A stretch of DNA of 64,000 nt from Bosea sp. 124 (GTDB lineage Bacteria > Pseudomonadota > Alphaproteobacteria > Rhizobiales > Beijerinckiaceae), in NCBI RefSeq assembly GCF_003046175.1, contig NZ_PZZM01000001.1:4047001-4111000 (forward strand), given 5' to 3'. The translations under genes and the position numbers were made by a program. The first letter of the stretch is position 1; each line of letters begins with the position of its first letter. Shown here one piece after another: positions 26,495-36,719 of the stretch. The notes beneath the pieces are model-generated. The model did no database searches, was not told where the DNA came from, and saw only the letters and a program-made list of their open reading frames with translations.

Positions 26495-27427
26495 TCAGGG
26501 GGTCGGCAGTTCCAGCCGCAGCAGGGCCGAGGCGCTGGTCTGGAAGGCGTTGCCGGACAGCGGCATCTCGCGGCCGAGATTGAGGTCGAGCGTGGTGCGC
26601 CAGGGCATCGAAAGCGGCTGGGTCAGATCGGCGATCACCTTTACGCGCGGGGTCATGGTGGTGACGAGCCCGTTCTCGGTCGCGAAGGTGTAGCTGCCTG
26701 CGAGCGCGATCTCCGTCGTCAAGGTGACGATGTCGAGCGGCTGAAGCCGGTAGCCCAGTACGGCCCGGGCATTCTGCTCGGCGCTGCCCGAGGCCTGCAG
26801 ATTGCCGCCCGCGGCGGCGCTCCAGAGCAGGTTGCCATCCGACACCCAGCCCCGGGCCACGTTCCAGTCGAAGCGCGTGTCGTTACGTTGCCAGTTCCCC
26901 TGACCGCTGATGATCGCGGTCGAGACGGAAAGGCGTTCGGCGCCGAGCTTCATGCCGACGGCGCGTTCTGTCGCGGAGGGCAGCGGCGAAGCAGCCGGGC
27001 CGAGCCCCCGGCGGATCGGCGTGGCGTCGATCTCCGGACGGGCGAGACCGTTCCGCTTGGCCCGTTCGCGCGCTGCGTCCTGCTTGTTCAGGGTCGGGGC
27101 CAGGAAACTCGGCGTTGCCAGCACGGGATCGGGAGGAGGTGGTGGCGCCTCCCATCGCGGGATCGGTGCGAAAAGCCGGGTCTCGCTGTCGTCGGAAACC
27201 GTCTGGCCCGGCCTGTCGAGCGGGACCGGCATGGCCTGCTCCGCACGCGCGCCGGCCAACGGCCCGGCGGCGAGCATCAGAATGAGGCAGGCCTGCCGTA
27301 GCGGGCCGGCGGGCGTGGGCGAATGACAATGCGACAAGGCGATCGTCCCCGTTGCGACGGTGGCGAGCGATGCAGACTGAATCGCGAAGCCGACGTTTTT
27401 GCGGCAATGCAACATGAGCTGCTGCAT
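26495..27427 (-). CDS. Hypothetical secreted or outer-membrane protein
   Basis: Up to 310 residues; the start is uncertain. A signal-like segment (RQACLILMLAAGPLAGARAE) begins near residue 44 of the longest reading, so translation may start later, perhaps at a non-ATG codon. A Pro-rich stretch with APPPPPDP follows. The C-terminal ~150 residues show alternating polar/hydrophobic strands with aromatics (NWQRNDTRFDWNVARGWVSD; IALAGSYTFATENGLVTTMT), the pattern of outer-membrane beta strands. No family recognised. Divergent from icd. Confidence 0.6.
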   Translation of the reverse strand: MQQLMLHCRKNVGFAIQSASLATVATGTIALSHCHSPTPAGPLRQACLILMLAAGPLAGARAEQAMPVPLDRPGQTVSDDSETRLFAPIPRWEAPPPPPDPVLATPSFLAPTLNKQDAARERAKRNGLARPEIDATPIRRGLGPAASPLPSATERAVGMKLGAERLSVSTAIISGQGNWQRNDTRFDWNVARGWVSDGNLLWSAAAGGNLQASGSAEQNARAVLGYRLQPLDIVTLTTEIALAGSYTFATENGLVTTMTPRVKVIADLTQPLSMPWRTTLDLNLGREMPLSGNAFQTSASALLRLELPTP

Positions 27428-27560
27428 AAGGTGTAGCCGTTGCCCAAAAGCCGCCCTTCCTTCATGGCCCGGAACCCGCTAGGAAGCGCCCAACCGCCTG
27501 CGGCCGCTCGCTGCAGGCCGGAGCCGTTCCAATCTGGCCAGAAGCAGGGGTCGTTTTCAC

Positions 27561-28775
27561 ATGAGCAAGATCAAGGTCGCCAACCCGGTCGTCGACATGG
27601 ACGGCGACGAGATGACCCGCATCATCTGGCAGAAGATCAAGGACACGCTGATCTTCCCGTATCTCGACCTCGAGCTCGACTATTACGACCTCTCGGTCGA
27701 GAACCGTGACGCGACCGACGATCAGGTCACGATCGACGCCGCCAACGCGACCAAGAAGCATGGCGTCGCGGTGAAGTGCGCGACGATCACGCCGGACGAA
27801 GGCCGCGTGAAGGAATTCAACCTCAAATCGATGTGGAAGTCGCCCAATGGCACGATCCGCAACATCCTCGGCGGCGTGATCTTCCGCGAGCCGATCATCT
27901 GCAAGAACGTGCCGCGCCTCGTGCCGGGATGGACCCAGCCGATCGTGATCGGCCGCCATGCCTATGGCGACCAGTATCGCGCGACCGACTTCAAGTTCCC
28001 CGGCAAGGGCACGCTCTCGATCAAGTTCGTCGGCGAGGATGGGGCGGTGATCGAGAAGGAGGTCTTCAAGGCCCCCGAGGCCGGCGTCGCCATGGCGATG
28101 TACAATCTCGACGAGTCGATCCGCGATTTCGCCCGCGCCTCGCTGAACTATGGCCTGATCCGCAAGTACCCAGTCTATCTCTCGACCAAGAACACCATCC
28201 TGAAGACCTATGACGGGCGCTTCAAGGACATCTTCGAGGAGATCTACCAGGCGGAGTTCAAGGCCGAATTCGACAAGCTCGGCATCACCTATGAGCACCG
28301 CCTGATCGACGACATGGTCGCCTCGGCGATGAAATGGTCGGGCGGCTATGTCTGGGCCTGCAAGAACTACGATGGCGACGTGCAGTCCGACACCGTGGCG
28401 CAGGGTTTCGGCTCGCTCGGCCTGATGACCTCCGTGCTGATGACGCCGGACGGCAAGACCGTCGAGGCGGAGGCCGCTCATGGCACCGTGACCCGCCACT
28501 ATCGCGAGCATCAGAAGGGCAAGGAGACCTCGACCAACTCGATCGCCTCGATCTTCGCCTGGACGCGCGGCCTGTCGCATCGCGCCAAGCTCGACGGCAA
28601 TGCCGAGCTCGCCAAGTTCGCGGCTCTGCTCGAGAAGGTCACGGTCGACACGGTCGAGGCCGGTGACATGACCAAGGATCTCGCGCTTCTGGTTGGAGCC
28701 GAGCAGAAGTGGCTCTCGACCACCGGCTTCCTCGAGAAGGTCAGCGACAACATGCGCAAGGCGATGGCCGCCTGA
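27561..28775 (+). CDS. icd: NADP-dependent isocitrate dehydrogenase
   Basis: 404 residues of the monomer-type II (eukaryote-like) homodimeric IDH used by alphaproteobacteria: N-terminus [20 protein letters not shown], isocitrate-binding [13 protein letters not shown], metal-binding aspartates in [11 protein letters not shown] and NYDGDVQSD, and cofactor region [14 protein letters not shown]. It converts isocitrate to 2-oxoglutarate and CO2 in the TCA cycle. Single gene with a strong terminator. Confidence 0.97.
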   Translation: MSKIKVANPVVDMDGDEMTRIIWQKIKDTLIFPYLDLELDYYDLSVENRDATDDQVTIDAANATKKHGVAVKCATITPDEGRVKEFNLKSMWKSPNGTIRNILGGVIFREPIICKNVPRLVPGWTQPIVIGRHAYGDQYRATDFKFPGKGTLSIKFVGEDGAVIEKEVFKAPEAGVAMAMYNLDESIRDFARASLNYGLIRKYPVYLSTKNTILKTYDGRFKDIFEEIYQAEFKAEFDKLGITYEHRLIDDMVASAMKWSGGYVWACKNYDGDVQSDTVAQGFGSLGLMTSVLMTPDGKTVEAEAAHGTVTRHYREHQKGKETSTNSIASIFAWTRGLSHRAKLDGNAELAKFAALLEKVTVDTVEAGDMTKDLALLVGAEQKWLSTTGFLEKVSDNMRKAMAA

Positions 28776-28809
28776 GGCACCTGTCCCGCAGGCTCGTCCA
28801 GCATACGTA

Positions 28810-28836
28810 GCCCGGCCAGTCTGGCCGGGCTTTTTT
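28810..28836 (+). terminator. Rho-independent terminator of icd
   Basis: A 9-bp perfect stem GCCCGGCCA / TGGCCGGGC with a 3-nt loop followed by six T. Confidence 0.93.
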
Positions 28837-28849
28837 CGTCGGAGTGGTC

Positions 28850-29311
28850 ATGACGCGGGATTGCCCCATCACCGGAGGCTGCCAATTCGGGGCGGTGCGC
28901 TACTGCCTGACGCGGCCGCCCTCCAAGATCTCAGTCTGCTTTTGCCGGATGTGCCAAAAGGCGACCGGGGGCTATTTTGGCGCCTTTGCCAGTTCGACGA
29001 TCGCGGATGTCGTCTGGACGAAGGGCGAGCCCAGCGTGTTCGCATCGTCGGAAGCCGCCGAGCGCGGTTTCTGCCCGGCCTGTGGCACGCCGCTGACCTT
29101 TTCCTATCGTGGCAAGCCCGGTCTGTCGGTCGCAGCGGGCAGCCTCGACGAGCCGGCGGCCTTTCCGCCCGGCATTGCCTATGGCGTCGAAGGCCGAATG
29201 CCCTGGTTCGACGAACTCTGCCAGCTTTCGGGCACGCGGACGGAGGATGACATCCCGGCCGATGAAATGCCGCGCTACCGCTCGCGCCAACACCCTGATC
29301 GGGAAGATTGA
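28850..29311 (+). CDS. GFA/CENP-V family zinc protein
   Basis: 153 residues from ATG 28850 (GGAG at 28841). Zinc-binding cysteines typical of the GFA fold: GGCQFGAVRY, CFCRMCQKATG and GFCPACGTPLTF. The family is named after glutathione-dependent formaldehyde-activating enzyme, but most members have unknown substrates. Single gene between icd and a convergent gene. Confidence 0.88.
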   Translation: MTRDCPITGGCQFGAVRYCLTRPPSKISVCFCRMCQKATGGYFGAFASSTIADVVWTKGEPSVFASSEAAERGFCPACGTPLTFSYRGKPGLSVAAGSLDEPAAFPPGIAYGVEGRMPWFDELCQLSGTRTEDDIPADEMPRYRSRQHPDRED

Positions 29312-29328
29312 GGCGGCGGCTTCCGCTT

Positions 29329-29970
29329 TTATTCCACCGTGACCGGCCGACGGGCGAGGATGCGCAGGCCCGAGACGGGCGCGTTCATGAGGTAGCGCAG
29401 TTCGTAGCGACCGGGCTTGTCGGGCGCTTCCAGCCTCGCCTCGACGTTCTCGGCCGGGAAGAAGGATGGCTCGAGCGCCTCCGCCGGCGCGTCGGGCTCG
29501 ACCAGAACGACGCGGTCATGGATGCCATTGGGGCCGATGCCGCGGGCGGGGAAGTCCCGGCCGCGCGCGACGCGATCGGGCGCAGCCAGCGTCGCTTCGG
29601 CAGGGGTTGTAGCGACCGGCTGACGCAGCAGGATGGCGGGCGCGCCGTCCCGGTCCCCGGTCAGGCGCAGTTCGTAGCCGCCAGCCTCGCCGGGGACGGG
29701 CAGGCTGGCCGAGGGCCTGCCGCCGAGTTCGACCACGACGATCGCCGAGGCCGACGGATCGGCCGGGCGCGCGATGGCGAGCCTCGCACCGGCTGGCGCC
29801 CGGCTGACGAGGACGCTCAGCATCGAGCCGGCCATGACGCTTCGCGAGGCCGATATGGCTGGGCCAGAGGACAGGGGCGGCCCCTGCGGCCTCGGTTGGG
29901 CCTGCGCCGGGGGCGTGGCGAGGAAAGGGGCGAGCAGCAGCGCCAATCCGATGAGTGAACCCTGCCTCAT
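29329..29970 (-). CDS. Hypothetical exported protein with two Ig-like repeats
   Basis: 213 residues. Signal peptide to about residue 24 (LALLLAPFLATPPAQAQ). The mature part appears to be two copies of an ~80-residue unit, each beginning S/P..V..G and ending with GxYELR followed by a hydrophobic strand (GGYELRLTGDRD; GRYELRYLMNAP). Similar units occur C-terminally in some alphaproteobacterial VWA proteins. The start overlaps the channel gene stop (ATGA), so it belongs to the alaS-channel transcription unit. Function unknown. Confidence 0.7.
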   Translation of the reverse strand: MRQGSLIGLALLLAPFLATPPAQAQPRPQGPPLSSGPAISASRSVMAGSMLSVLVSRAPAGARLAIARPADPSASAIVVVELGGRPSASLPVPGEAGGYELRLTGDRDGAPAILLRQPVATTPAEATLAAPDRVARGRDFPARGIGPNGIHDRVVLVEPDAPAEALEPSFFPAENVEARLEAPDKPGRYELRYLMNAPVSGLRILARRPVTVE

Positions 29971-31130
29971 GCGCGCGCCAGCGCCCTGATATGGGCAGCG
30001 AGCCTGGGGCTGCGTGCCGTGAGCGCCCGGAAGTCGATCTGGTCGAGAACGAGAAGCTTGGTCGGAGCGGTTGCAATGGCCGCGCTCACGCCGGGCGAGT
30101 GGCTCGCGATCGCGACATCGTCCAGTGTCACGGCGCCGAAGAAATGCCCCTCGTCCAGTTTGGTCCGCCCCTCCGGCAGCGAGATCTCGACCTCGCCGCT
30201 GGCGACGAAATAGAGCGCCTGCAAGGGCTCTCCCTCATGCGTCACCACGACACCGTTCCTCACCGTCCGGGCGCGCAGGAACTGCATCACCTCGGCAATC
30301 TCGACAGCATCAAGTTGGCCGAACAGGGGCACGCGCGCGATCATGCTCCAGGTCACGACGAATTCACGGCGATGGATTTCCTGCGCGAAGGCGGTCGCGA
30401 CGATGCCGACCGGCAGCGCCAGCATGACCAGCCCGAGCACGGCCGTGACCGCCGCAACCGCCTTGCCGGGCGCAGTGATCGGGAAGACATCGCCGTAGCC
30501 GACCGTGGTCAGGGTGATGATCGCCCACCACATCGCGTCGGGGATCGTGCCGAACTTCTCGGGCTGGGCCTCGTGTTCGACGAGATGCATCACGCTGGCG
30601 GCCATCAGCATGACGCCCATCAGCACGACGAAGCAGGCGAAGAGGGCCTTGCGTTCGGCCGTCAGCGCGGCGGCGAGCGATGCCATGCCCGGCGAGTAGC
30701 GGCCGAGCTTGAAGAAGCGCACCAACCGCAGCAGCAGCAGCACCTTGAGCTCGCCGAGCCCGAAAAAGGCGAAGGCCAGGGGCAGCGTCGCCAGCAGATC
30801 GACGATGGCCGGCAGCGACATGGCATAGGCCATCCTGGCCCGGGCCGGCGCCAGCGAGCGATAGCGCGCATGTTCGGGCGCGACCCAGAGACGGACGGCA
30901 TATTCCAGCGTGAAGATGGCGAGCGATGTGGCCTCCAATACCTGGAAGGCCAGGCCGAAACGCTGCCCCAGATGGGGAATCGATTCCAGCACGATGGCGA
31001 CGACATTGGCGCAGATCAGCAGGACGAGGCCGCGATGAATCCAGCTCGCGACCGCATCGTCACCGGCGCCATGGTCGATCCAGAGGTGAAGCTGGCGCCG
31101 CCATCCTGCGAGAGAGGAGGCGGCTGCCAT
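29967..31130 (-). CDS. Voltage-gated-type K+ channel with cyclic-nucleotide-binding-like domain
   Basis: 387 residues. Six TM helices, pore helix and selectivity filter TTVGYGD at residues 208-214 show K+ selectivity. S4 (LLLLRLVRFFKLGR) has few positive charges, as in MloK1-like channels. A CNBD-fold domain follows at about 265-387 with no long C-linker. Its phosphate-binding cassette is atypical: GHFFGAVTL replaces GE.AL, and SPGVSAA stands where PR[ST]A is expected, so cAMP binding is doubtful. It lies 6 bp behind alaS and overlaps the following gene. Confidence 0.88.
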   Translation of the reverse strand: MAAASSLAGWRRQLHLWIDHGAGDDAVASWIHRGLVLLICANVVAIVLESIPHLGQRFGLAFQVLEATSLAIFTLEYAVRLWVAPEHARYRSLAPARARMAYAMSLPAIVDLLATLPLAFAFFGLGELKVLLLLRLVRFFKLGRYSPGMASLAAALTAERKALFACFVVLMGVMLMAASVMHLVEHEAQPEKFGTIPDAMWWAIITLTTVGYGDVFPITAPGKAVAAVTAVLGLVMLALPVGIVATAFAQEIHRREFVVTWSMIARVPLFGQLDAVEIAEVMQFLRARTVRNGVVVTHEGEPLQALYFVASGEVEISLPEGRTKLDEGHFFGAVTLDDVAIASHSPGVSAAIATAPTKLLVLDQIDFRALTARSPRLAAHIRALARA

Positions 31131-31136
31131 GTCGGG

Positions 31137-33779
31137 TCAGCCCATCGCTGCGGCGACGGCATCGAGCGCTTCCTGCGCCTTCGTGCCATCGGGCCCGCCG
31201 GCCTGCGCCATGTCGCGCCGCCCTCCGCCGCCCTTGCCGCCGAGTTGCTCGGAGGCGGCGCGCACCAGCGCGACCGCGTCGAAGCGCGCGGTCATGTCCT
31301 CGGTGACGCCGACAACGACGCCGGCCTTGCCGTCCTCCGACACGCCGACGATGACGACGACGCCGGAGCCGACACGGGTCTTGGCTTCGTCTGCCAGGCT
31401 CTTGAGGTCCTTCATCTCGACGCCGCTGATGGCGCGCGCCAGCAGCTTGGCACCGGCGATTTCCCGGATCGGGTCCTCGGCGGCACCGCCGCCGCCCATG
31501 GCGAGCTTCTTGCGCGCCTCGGTCAGCTCGCGGTCCAGCTTGCGGCGCTCCTCGATCAGCGCCGCAAGGCGATTGCCGGCTTCCGCATGCGGGACCTTGA
31601 GCAGGCCGGAGAGCCCCTCGAGCAGGCGCGATTCGGCGTTGAGGCGCAGGCGGGCGCCGTTGCCGGTCATCGCCTCGAGACGGCGCACGCCGGCTGCGAC
31701 CGCGCTCTCGCCGACGACGCTGACGAGGCCGATATCGCCCGTGCGCGTCGCATGGGTGCCGCCGCAAAGCTCGACCGAGAAGGTGCGGCCGGCCGGGTTC
31801 GTGCCCATCGAGACGACGCGGACCTCGTCGCCGTATTTCTCGCCGAAGAGGGCGCGGGCGCCCGAAGCGATCGCCTCGTCGACGCTCATCAGCCGGGTCG
31901 CGACCGGCTCGTTCTTCAGCACGATCGCGTTGGCGATCTCCTCGACCTCGCGTAGCTCCTCATCGGAGATCGGCTTGGGATGCGAGAAATCGAAGCGCAG
32001 GCGGTCGGGCGAGACCAGCGAGCCCTTCTGCGCGACATGGTCGCCGAGAACGAGGCGCAGCGCCTCATGCAACAGATGCGTCGCCGAATGGTTGGCGCGG
32101 ATCGCGCTGCGGCGGCCATGATCGACCAGTAGCTCGACTGGCTGGCCGCGCTTCAGCTCGCCGTCCTTGACGGTGACGGAATGGGCGAAGACGTCGCCCA
32201 GCTTCTTCTGCACGTCGCCGATCTCGGCCAGCATGCCGGGACCGCGGATCGTGCCGGCATCCCCGACCTGGCCGCCGGACTCGCCATAGAACGGCGTCTG
32301 GTTGACGATCATGAGACCGCTCTCGCCAGCCTTCAGGCTCTCGACCTCGGCATTGTCGCGGATCAGCGCCGTGACGACGCCCTCGGCGGTCTCGGTGTCG
32401 TAGCCGAGAAACTCGGTGGCGCCGAGGCGGTCGCGCAGCGGGAACCAGAGCTTCTCGGTCGCGGCCTCGCCGGTGCCGGCCCAGGCAGCGCGGGCCTTGG
32501 CCTTCTGCTGCTGCATAGCCGCGTCGAAGCCCTCGGTATTGACCGAGACGCCGCGCGCGCGCAGCGCGTCCTGGGTCAGGTCGAGCGGGAAGCCATAGGT
32601 GTCGTAGAGGGTGAAGGCGACGTCGCCCTTCAGGCTCTGGCCGGAGACGAGGTCCTTCGCCGCGTCGTCGAGCAGTGTCAGGCCGCGTGCCAGCGTGGTG
32701 CGGAAGCGAGTTTCCTCAAGCTGCAGCGTCTCGGTGATCAGGGTCTCGGCGCGGAGCAGTTCCGGATAGGCGCGGCCCATCTCGCGGGTCAGCACCGGCA
32801 CCAGCCGGTGCAGCAGCGGGTCTTTGGCGCCGAGCAACTGGGCATGGCGCATGCCTCGGCGCATGATCCGGCGCAGCACGTAGCCGCGTCCTTCGTTGGA
32901 CGGCAGCACGCCGTCCGCGATAAGGAAGGCCGAGCAGCGCAGATGGTCGGCGATGACGCGGTGGCTCGCCTTCATCGGCCCGTCGGAGGCGACCGAGGTC
33001 ATCTCGGCGATGGCGCCGATCAGCGCCGCGAACAGGTCGATCGCATAATTGTCATGAGTGCCCTGGAGCACCGCGGCGACGCGCTCGAGGCCCATGCCAG
33101 TGTCGATCGAGGGGCGCGGCAGGTTCGTCCTGATGCCGCCGGCCGCTTCCTCATACTGCATGAAGACGAGATTCCAGATCTCGATGAAGCGGTCACCATC
33201 CTCGTCGGGGGAGCCCGGAGGGCCGCCGGGGATATGGTCGCCATGATCGTAGAAGATCTCGGAGCAGGGGCCGCAGGGGCCGGTGTCGCCCATGCGCCAG
33301 AAGTTATCCGAGGTCGGGATGCGGATGATCTTGCTGTCGGAGAGGCCGGCGATCTTCTTCCAAAGGGCGTGCGCCTCGTCGTCCTCGGAATAGACCGTAA
33401 CCGTCAGCTTGTCCTTGGGCAGGCCGAATTCGCGCGTGACCAGGGTCCAGGCGTGGGTGATCGCCTGTTCCTTGAAATAATCGCCGAAGGAGAAGTTCCC
33501 CAGCATCTCGAAGAAGGTGTGGTGGCGGGCGGTGTAGCCGACATTGTCGAGGTCGTTGTGCTTGCCGCCTGCGCGGACGCATTTCTGCGCCGTGGTGGCG
33601 CGCACGTAAGGGCGCTTCTCCTGCCCGGTGAAGACGTTCTTGAACTGCACCATGCCCGAATTGGCGAACATCAGCGTCGGGTCGTTGCGCGGCACGAGCG
33701 GGCTCGACGGCACCACCTCATGGCCCTGGCCCTTGAAGTAATCGAGGAAGGTGGACCGGATTTCGTTGACGCCGCTCAT
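31137..33779 (-). CDS. alaS: Alanyl-tRNA synthetase
   Basis: 880 residues, full length. N-terminus [20 protein letters not shown], class II motifs ([35 protein letters not shown]), editing-domain zinc ligands [11 protein letters not shown] and [13 protein letters not shown], and a C-Ala tail. Attaches alanine to tRNA-Ala. Downstream of recA, the classic recA-alaS order of Hyphomicrobiales. Confidence 0.98.
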   Translation of the reverse strand: MSGVNEIRSTFLDYFKGQGHEVVPSSPLVPRNDPTLMFANSGMVQFKNVFTGQEKRPYVRATTAQKCVRAGGKHNDLDNVGYTARHHTFFEMLGNFSFGDYFKEQAITHAWTLVTREFGLPKDKLTVTVYSEDDEAHALWKKIAGLSDSKIIRIPTSDNFWRMGDTGPCGPCSEIFYDHGDHIPGGPPGSPDEDGDRFIEIWNLVFMQYEEAAGGIRTNLPRPSIDTGMGLERVAAVLQGTHDNYAIDLFAALIGAIAEMTSVASDGPMKASHRVIADHLRCSAFLIADGVLPSNEGRGYVLRRIMRRGMRHAQLLGAKDPLLHRLVPVLTREMGRAYPELLRAETLITETLQLEETRFRTTLARGLTLLDDAAKDLVSGQSLKGDVAFTLYDTYGFPLDLTQDALRARGVSVNTEGFDAAMQQQKAKARAAWAGTGEAATEKLWFPLRDRLGATEFLGYDTETAEGVVTALIRDNAEVESLKAGESGLMIVNQTPFYGESGGQVGDAGTIRGPGMLAEIGDVQKKLGDVFAHSVTVKDGELKRGQPVELLVDHGRRSAIRANHSATHLLHEALRLVLGDHVAQKGSLVSPDRLRFDFSHPKPISDEELREVEEIANAIVLKNEPVATRLMSVDEAIASGARALFGEKYGDEVRVVSMGTNPAGRTFSVELCGGTHATRTGDIGLVSVVGESAVAAGVRRLEAMTGNGARLRLNAESRLLEGLSGLLKVPHAEAGNRLAALIEERRKLDRELTEARKKLAMGGGGAAEDPIREIAGAKLLARAISGVEMKDLKSLADEAKTRVGSGVVVIVGVSEDGKAGVVVGVTEDMTARFDAVALVRAASEQLGGKGGGGRRDMAQAGGPDGTKAQEALDAVAAAMG

Positions 33780-33912
33780 CGCTGTTTGCGCTCTGGTCTT
33801 GGACAGGAGGAATCTTGGGCAGGAGGCCGGCTAAACCGGCAGGAAAGACCGCTTCTAGTCAGGCCGCCAGCGCCTGTCCAGAAAGCCCGCACCAATGGCC
33901 TGCTCCAACATC

Positions 33913-33939
33913 AAAAAGGGCGGCCCGGAAGCCGCCCTT
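33913..33939 (-). terminator. Terminator of recA
   Basis: A 9-bp stem AAGGGCGGC / GCCGCCCTT with a 6-nt loop; five A on the plus strand become the T-run on the minus strand. Lies 47 bp past the recA stop. Confidence 0.9.
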
Positions 33940-33985
33940 GCATGGTCTCGTCCCGCCGATCGCGGTGGGGCAGGGGCGGGGCCGC

Positions 33986-35071
33986 TCAGGCCTCGCCCTC
34001 ATCGAGATCGTCGGCACTCGGTGTCGCTTCGTCGAGGATACGCTCGGCGACCAGGCCGGAGTTCTGCCGGATCGTCGCCTCGATCCTGGCGGCCATCTCG
34101 GGGTTGGCCTTGAGGAAGGCTTTGGCGTTCTCGCGGCCCTGGCCGAGGCGCTGGCTGTCGAAGGAGAACCAGGCGCCGGATTTCTCGACCATGCCGGCCT
34201 TGACGCCGAGATCGACCAGTTCGCCGACCTTGGAGATGCCCTCGCCGAACATGATGTCGAACTCGACCTGCTTGAAGGGCGGCGCGACCTTGTTCTTGAC
34301 GACCTTGACGCGGACCTGGTTGCCGGTGGCCTCCTCGCGATCCTTCAGCGTCGCAACGCGGCGGATGTCGAGGCGCACCGAGGCGTAGAATTTCAGCGCG
34401 TTGCCGCCGGTCGTCGTCTCCGGTGAACCATACATCACGCCGATCTTCATGCGGATCTGGTTGATGAAGATGACCATGCAGTTCGAACGCGAGATCGAGG
34501 CGGTCAGCTTGCGCAGGGCCTGGCTCATCAGGCGGGCCTGGAGACCGGGCTGCACATCGCCCATCTCGCCCTCGATCTCGGCACGCGGCGTCAGGGCTGC
34601 GACCGAATCGATGACCAGCACGTCGATCGCGCCGGAGCGGACGAGGGTGTCGGTGATTTCGAGCGCCTGCTCGCCGGTGTCGGGCTGCGAGATCAGCAGG
34701 TCGTCGAGATTGACGCCGAGCTTGCGGGCATAGACCGGATCGAGCGCATGCTCGGCATCGACGAAGGCGCAGACGCCGCCCTTCTTCTGGGCCTCGGCGA
34801 TGGTGTGGAGCGCGAGCGTCGTCTTGCCGGAGGATTCAGGGCCGTAAATCTCGATGACGCGGCCGCGGGGCAGGCCGCCGACGCCGAGCGCGATGTCGAG
34901 GCCGAGCGAGCCGGTCGAAATCGTCTCGATCTCGATCGCCTGCTGGTTCTTGCCCAGCCGCATGATCGAGCCCTTGCCAAAGGCGCGCTCGATCTGCGAG
35001 AGCGCTGCATCCAGCGCCTTGGCCTTGTCCATCGAGGAACCTTCCACGAGCTTGAGATTCGCCTGACTCAC
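33986..35071 (-). CDS. recA: Recombinase RecA
   Basis: 361 residues. Conserved blocks are complete: [20 protein letters not shown], Walker [24 protein letters not shown] and loop [24 protein letters not shown] sequence. An acidic C-terminal tail ([12 protein letters not shown]) is present. Strand exchange in recombination and co-protease for LexA cleavage. A perfect alphaproteobacterial SOS box lies upstream. Confidence 0.99.
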   Translation of the reverse strand: MSQANLKLVEGSSMDKAKALDAALSQIERAFGKGSIMRLGKNQQAIEIETISTGSLGLDIALGVGGLPRGRVIEIYGPESSGKTTLALHTIAEAQKKGGVCAFVDAEHALDPVYARKLGVNLDDLLISQPDTGEQALEITDTLVRSGAIDVLVIDSVAALTPRAEIEGEMGDVQPGLQARLMSQALRKLTASISRSNCMVIFINQIRMKIGVMYGSPETTTGGNALKFYASVRLDIRRVATLKDREEATGNQVRVKVVKNKVAPPFKQVEFDIMFGEGISKVGELVDLGVKAGMVEKSGAWFSFDSQRLGQGRENAKAFLKANPEMAARIEATIRQNSGLVAERILDEATPSADDLDEGEA

Positions 35072-35156
35072 GAGTTGCGCTCCTTATGGCAGGGGCGCGA
35101 TGACATCTCAATCGCGCCGATGGCCAAGATTGGTCATGGTTTGTTCCTGTCTGCAA

Positions 35157-35171
35157 GTTCTTTTTCTGTTC
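35157..35171. promoter_or_regulatory. LexA SOS box, GTTC-N7-GTTC
   Basis: GTTCTTTTTCTGTTC is an exact match to the direct-repeat LexA site of alphaproteobacteria. It lies 86 bp before the recA start. The rest of the 287-bp gap up to the MFS gene shows no other clear element. Confidence 0.9.
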
Positions 35172-35358
35172 TCGTTTCGCGTCTGCTGACAGGAGTTGTC
35201 AGGAGCGCGCCCCGACATGCGCGCAATGCGGCTTTCTCGACGCGTTGTCGTATCATCATGTCTCGTGTGCATGTCGATGGGGCCTCATGTCGTTGGTGCG
35301 CCATTCCACATTCTGTTAATTGCGCGCATCCCCGTTCTGATTTGCGAAAGTTTTCGTC

Positions 35359-36675
35359 GTGTCCTCCCCATCCCTGTCCGCCGTGCCGGCCAATTCGCCG
35401 CGCCGGGTGCTGTTCGCCAGCCTGATCGGCACCACGATCGAGTTCTTCGACTTCTACATCTACGCCACCGCCGCCGTGATTGTGTTCCCGAAGCTGTTCT
35501 TCGCGGCCAGCGATCCGAACTCGGCGATGCTGCAATCCTTCGCGACCTTCGCGATCGCGTTCTTCGCGCGTCCGATTGGTGCCGCCTTGTTCGGCCATTT
35601 CGGCGACCGGGTCGGGCGCAAGGCGACGCTGGTCGCGGCGCTAATGACGATGGGGCTGTCGACGGTGGCGATCGGGCTGCTGCCGACCTATGCCGCCGTG
35701 GGCGTCGTCGCGCCGCTGCTGCTGGCGCTGTGCCGGCTCGGGCAAGGCCTCGGCCTCGGCGGGGAGTGGGGCGGGGCGGTCCTGCTCGCCACCGAGAACG
35801 CGCCTCCCGGCAAGGAGGCCTGGTACGGCATGTTCCCGCAACTCGGCGCGCCGATCGGCTTCATCCTGGCGACGGGCAGCTTCCTGCTGCTTGGCGACAT
35901 TCTGAGCGACGCGCAGTTCTTCGCCTTCGGTTGGCGCATCCCGTTCATCGCCAGCGCGCTGCTCGTCTTCATGGGGCTCTATGTGCGCCTCAGGATCAGC
36001 GAGACGCCGGCCTTCCGCAAAGCGCTCGACAAGCAGGAGCGCGTGCGCGTGCCGCTCGTCAGCGTGCTCGCCGGACACAAGCTTGCGCTGCTGCTGGGCA
36101 CCGTCGCGGCGCTTGCGACCTTCGTGCTGTTCTACATCATGACGGTGTTCTCGCTGAGCTGGGGCACGACGGCGCTGGGCTATGCGCGGGGCGAGTTCCT
36201 GCCGCTGCAGATGATCGGCGTCGTCTTTTTCGGCCTCGCGATCCCCCTCTCGGCGCTGCTGGCGGATCGTTTCGGCCGACGCTGGACGCTGATCGCCACG
36301 ACGCTAGCGATCGCGCTGTTCGGCTTCACGCTGGCGCCGCTGTTCGGTTCGGGCAGCACGGTGGGCGTGCTCGCCTTCTTCGTCCTCGGCTTCGGGCTGA
36401 TGGGCTTCACCTACGGCCCGCTCGGCACGGCGTTGGCCGAGATGTTCCCGACGGCGGTGCGCTATACCGGCGCCTCGCTGACCTTCAATCTCGGCGGCAT
36501 TGTCGGGGCCTCGCTCGCGCCCTATATCGCGACCTGGCTGGCGACGCATTTCGGGCTCGGACATGTCGGATATTATCTGACGGCGGCGGCGGTCCTGACG
36601 CTGGTCGCGCTTCTGGCGATGGGAGGGGGCGGGCACTTGCGTCGGACGAGCGTGTCGGATCAGGCGGTCGTCTAG
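35359..36675 (+). CDS. MFS transporter, metabolite:H+ symporter (MHS) family
   Basis: 438 residues from GTG 35359. N-terminus FASLIGTTIEFFDFYIYATA is the MHS signature (ProP, KgtP, ShiA group), followed by ARPIGAALFGHFGDRVGRKA and the loop LGQGLGLGGEWGGAVLLATE. Twelve TM segments. Members import organic acids, betaines or shikimate; the substrate is not deducible. No operon partner. Confidence 0.92.
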   Translation: MSSPSLSAVPANSPRRVLFASLIGTTIEFFDFYIYATAAVIVFPKLFFAASDPNSAMLQSFATFAIAFFARPIGAALFGHFGDRVGRKATLVAALMTMGLSTVAIGLLPTYAAVGVVAPLLLALCRLGQGLGLGGEWGGAVLLATENAPPGKEAWYGMFPQLGAPIGFILATGSFLLLGDILSDAQFFAFGWRIPFIASALLVFMGLYVRLRISETPAFRKALDKQERVRVPLVSVLAGHKLALLLGTVAALATFVLFYIMTVFSLSWGTTALGYARGEFLPLQMIGVVFFGLAIPLSALLADRFGRRWTLIATTLAIALFGFTLAPLFGSGSTVGVLAFFVLGFGLMGFTYGPLGTALAEMFPTAVRYTGASLTFNLGGIVGASLAPYIATWLATHFGLGHVGYYLTAAAVLTLVALLAMGGGGHLRRTSVSDQAVV

Positions 36676-36719
36676 ATCTGGAGCGCTCGTCTGGACCTGG
36701 AAGCGGCCTTCTAGACCTG
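36670..36719. repeat. Three spaced copies of an 11-mer at a convergent gene end
   Basis: GTCTAGATCTG (36670), GTCTGGACCTG (36689) and TTCTAGACCTG (36709) recur every 19-20 bp. They span the stop codons of the MFS gene and the convergent exported-protein gene. No hairpin with a T-run. Confidence 0.45.

Noticed and set aside
29955..31955. Long plus-strand open frame (666 codons) opposite the K+ channel and alaS
   Set aside because: Low-complexity Arg/His/Asp-rich translation without domains; it mirrors the clearly coding minus-strand genes in GC-rich DNA.
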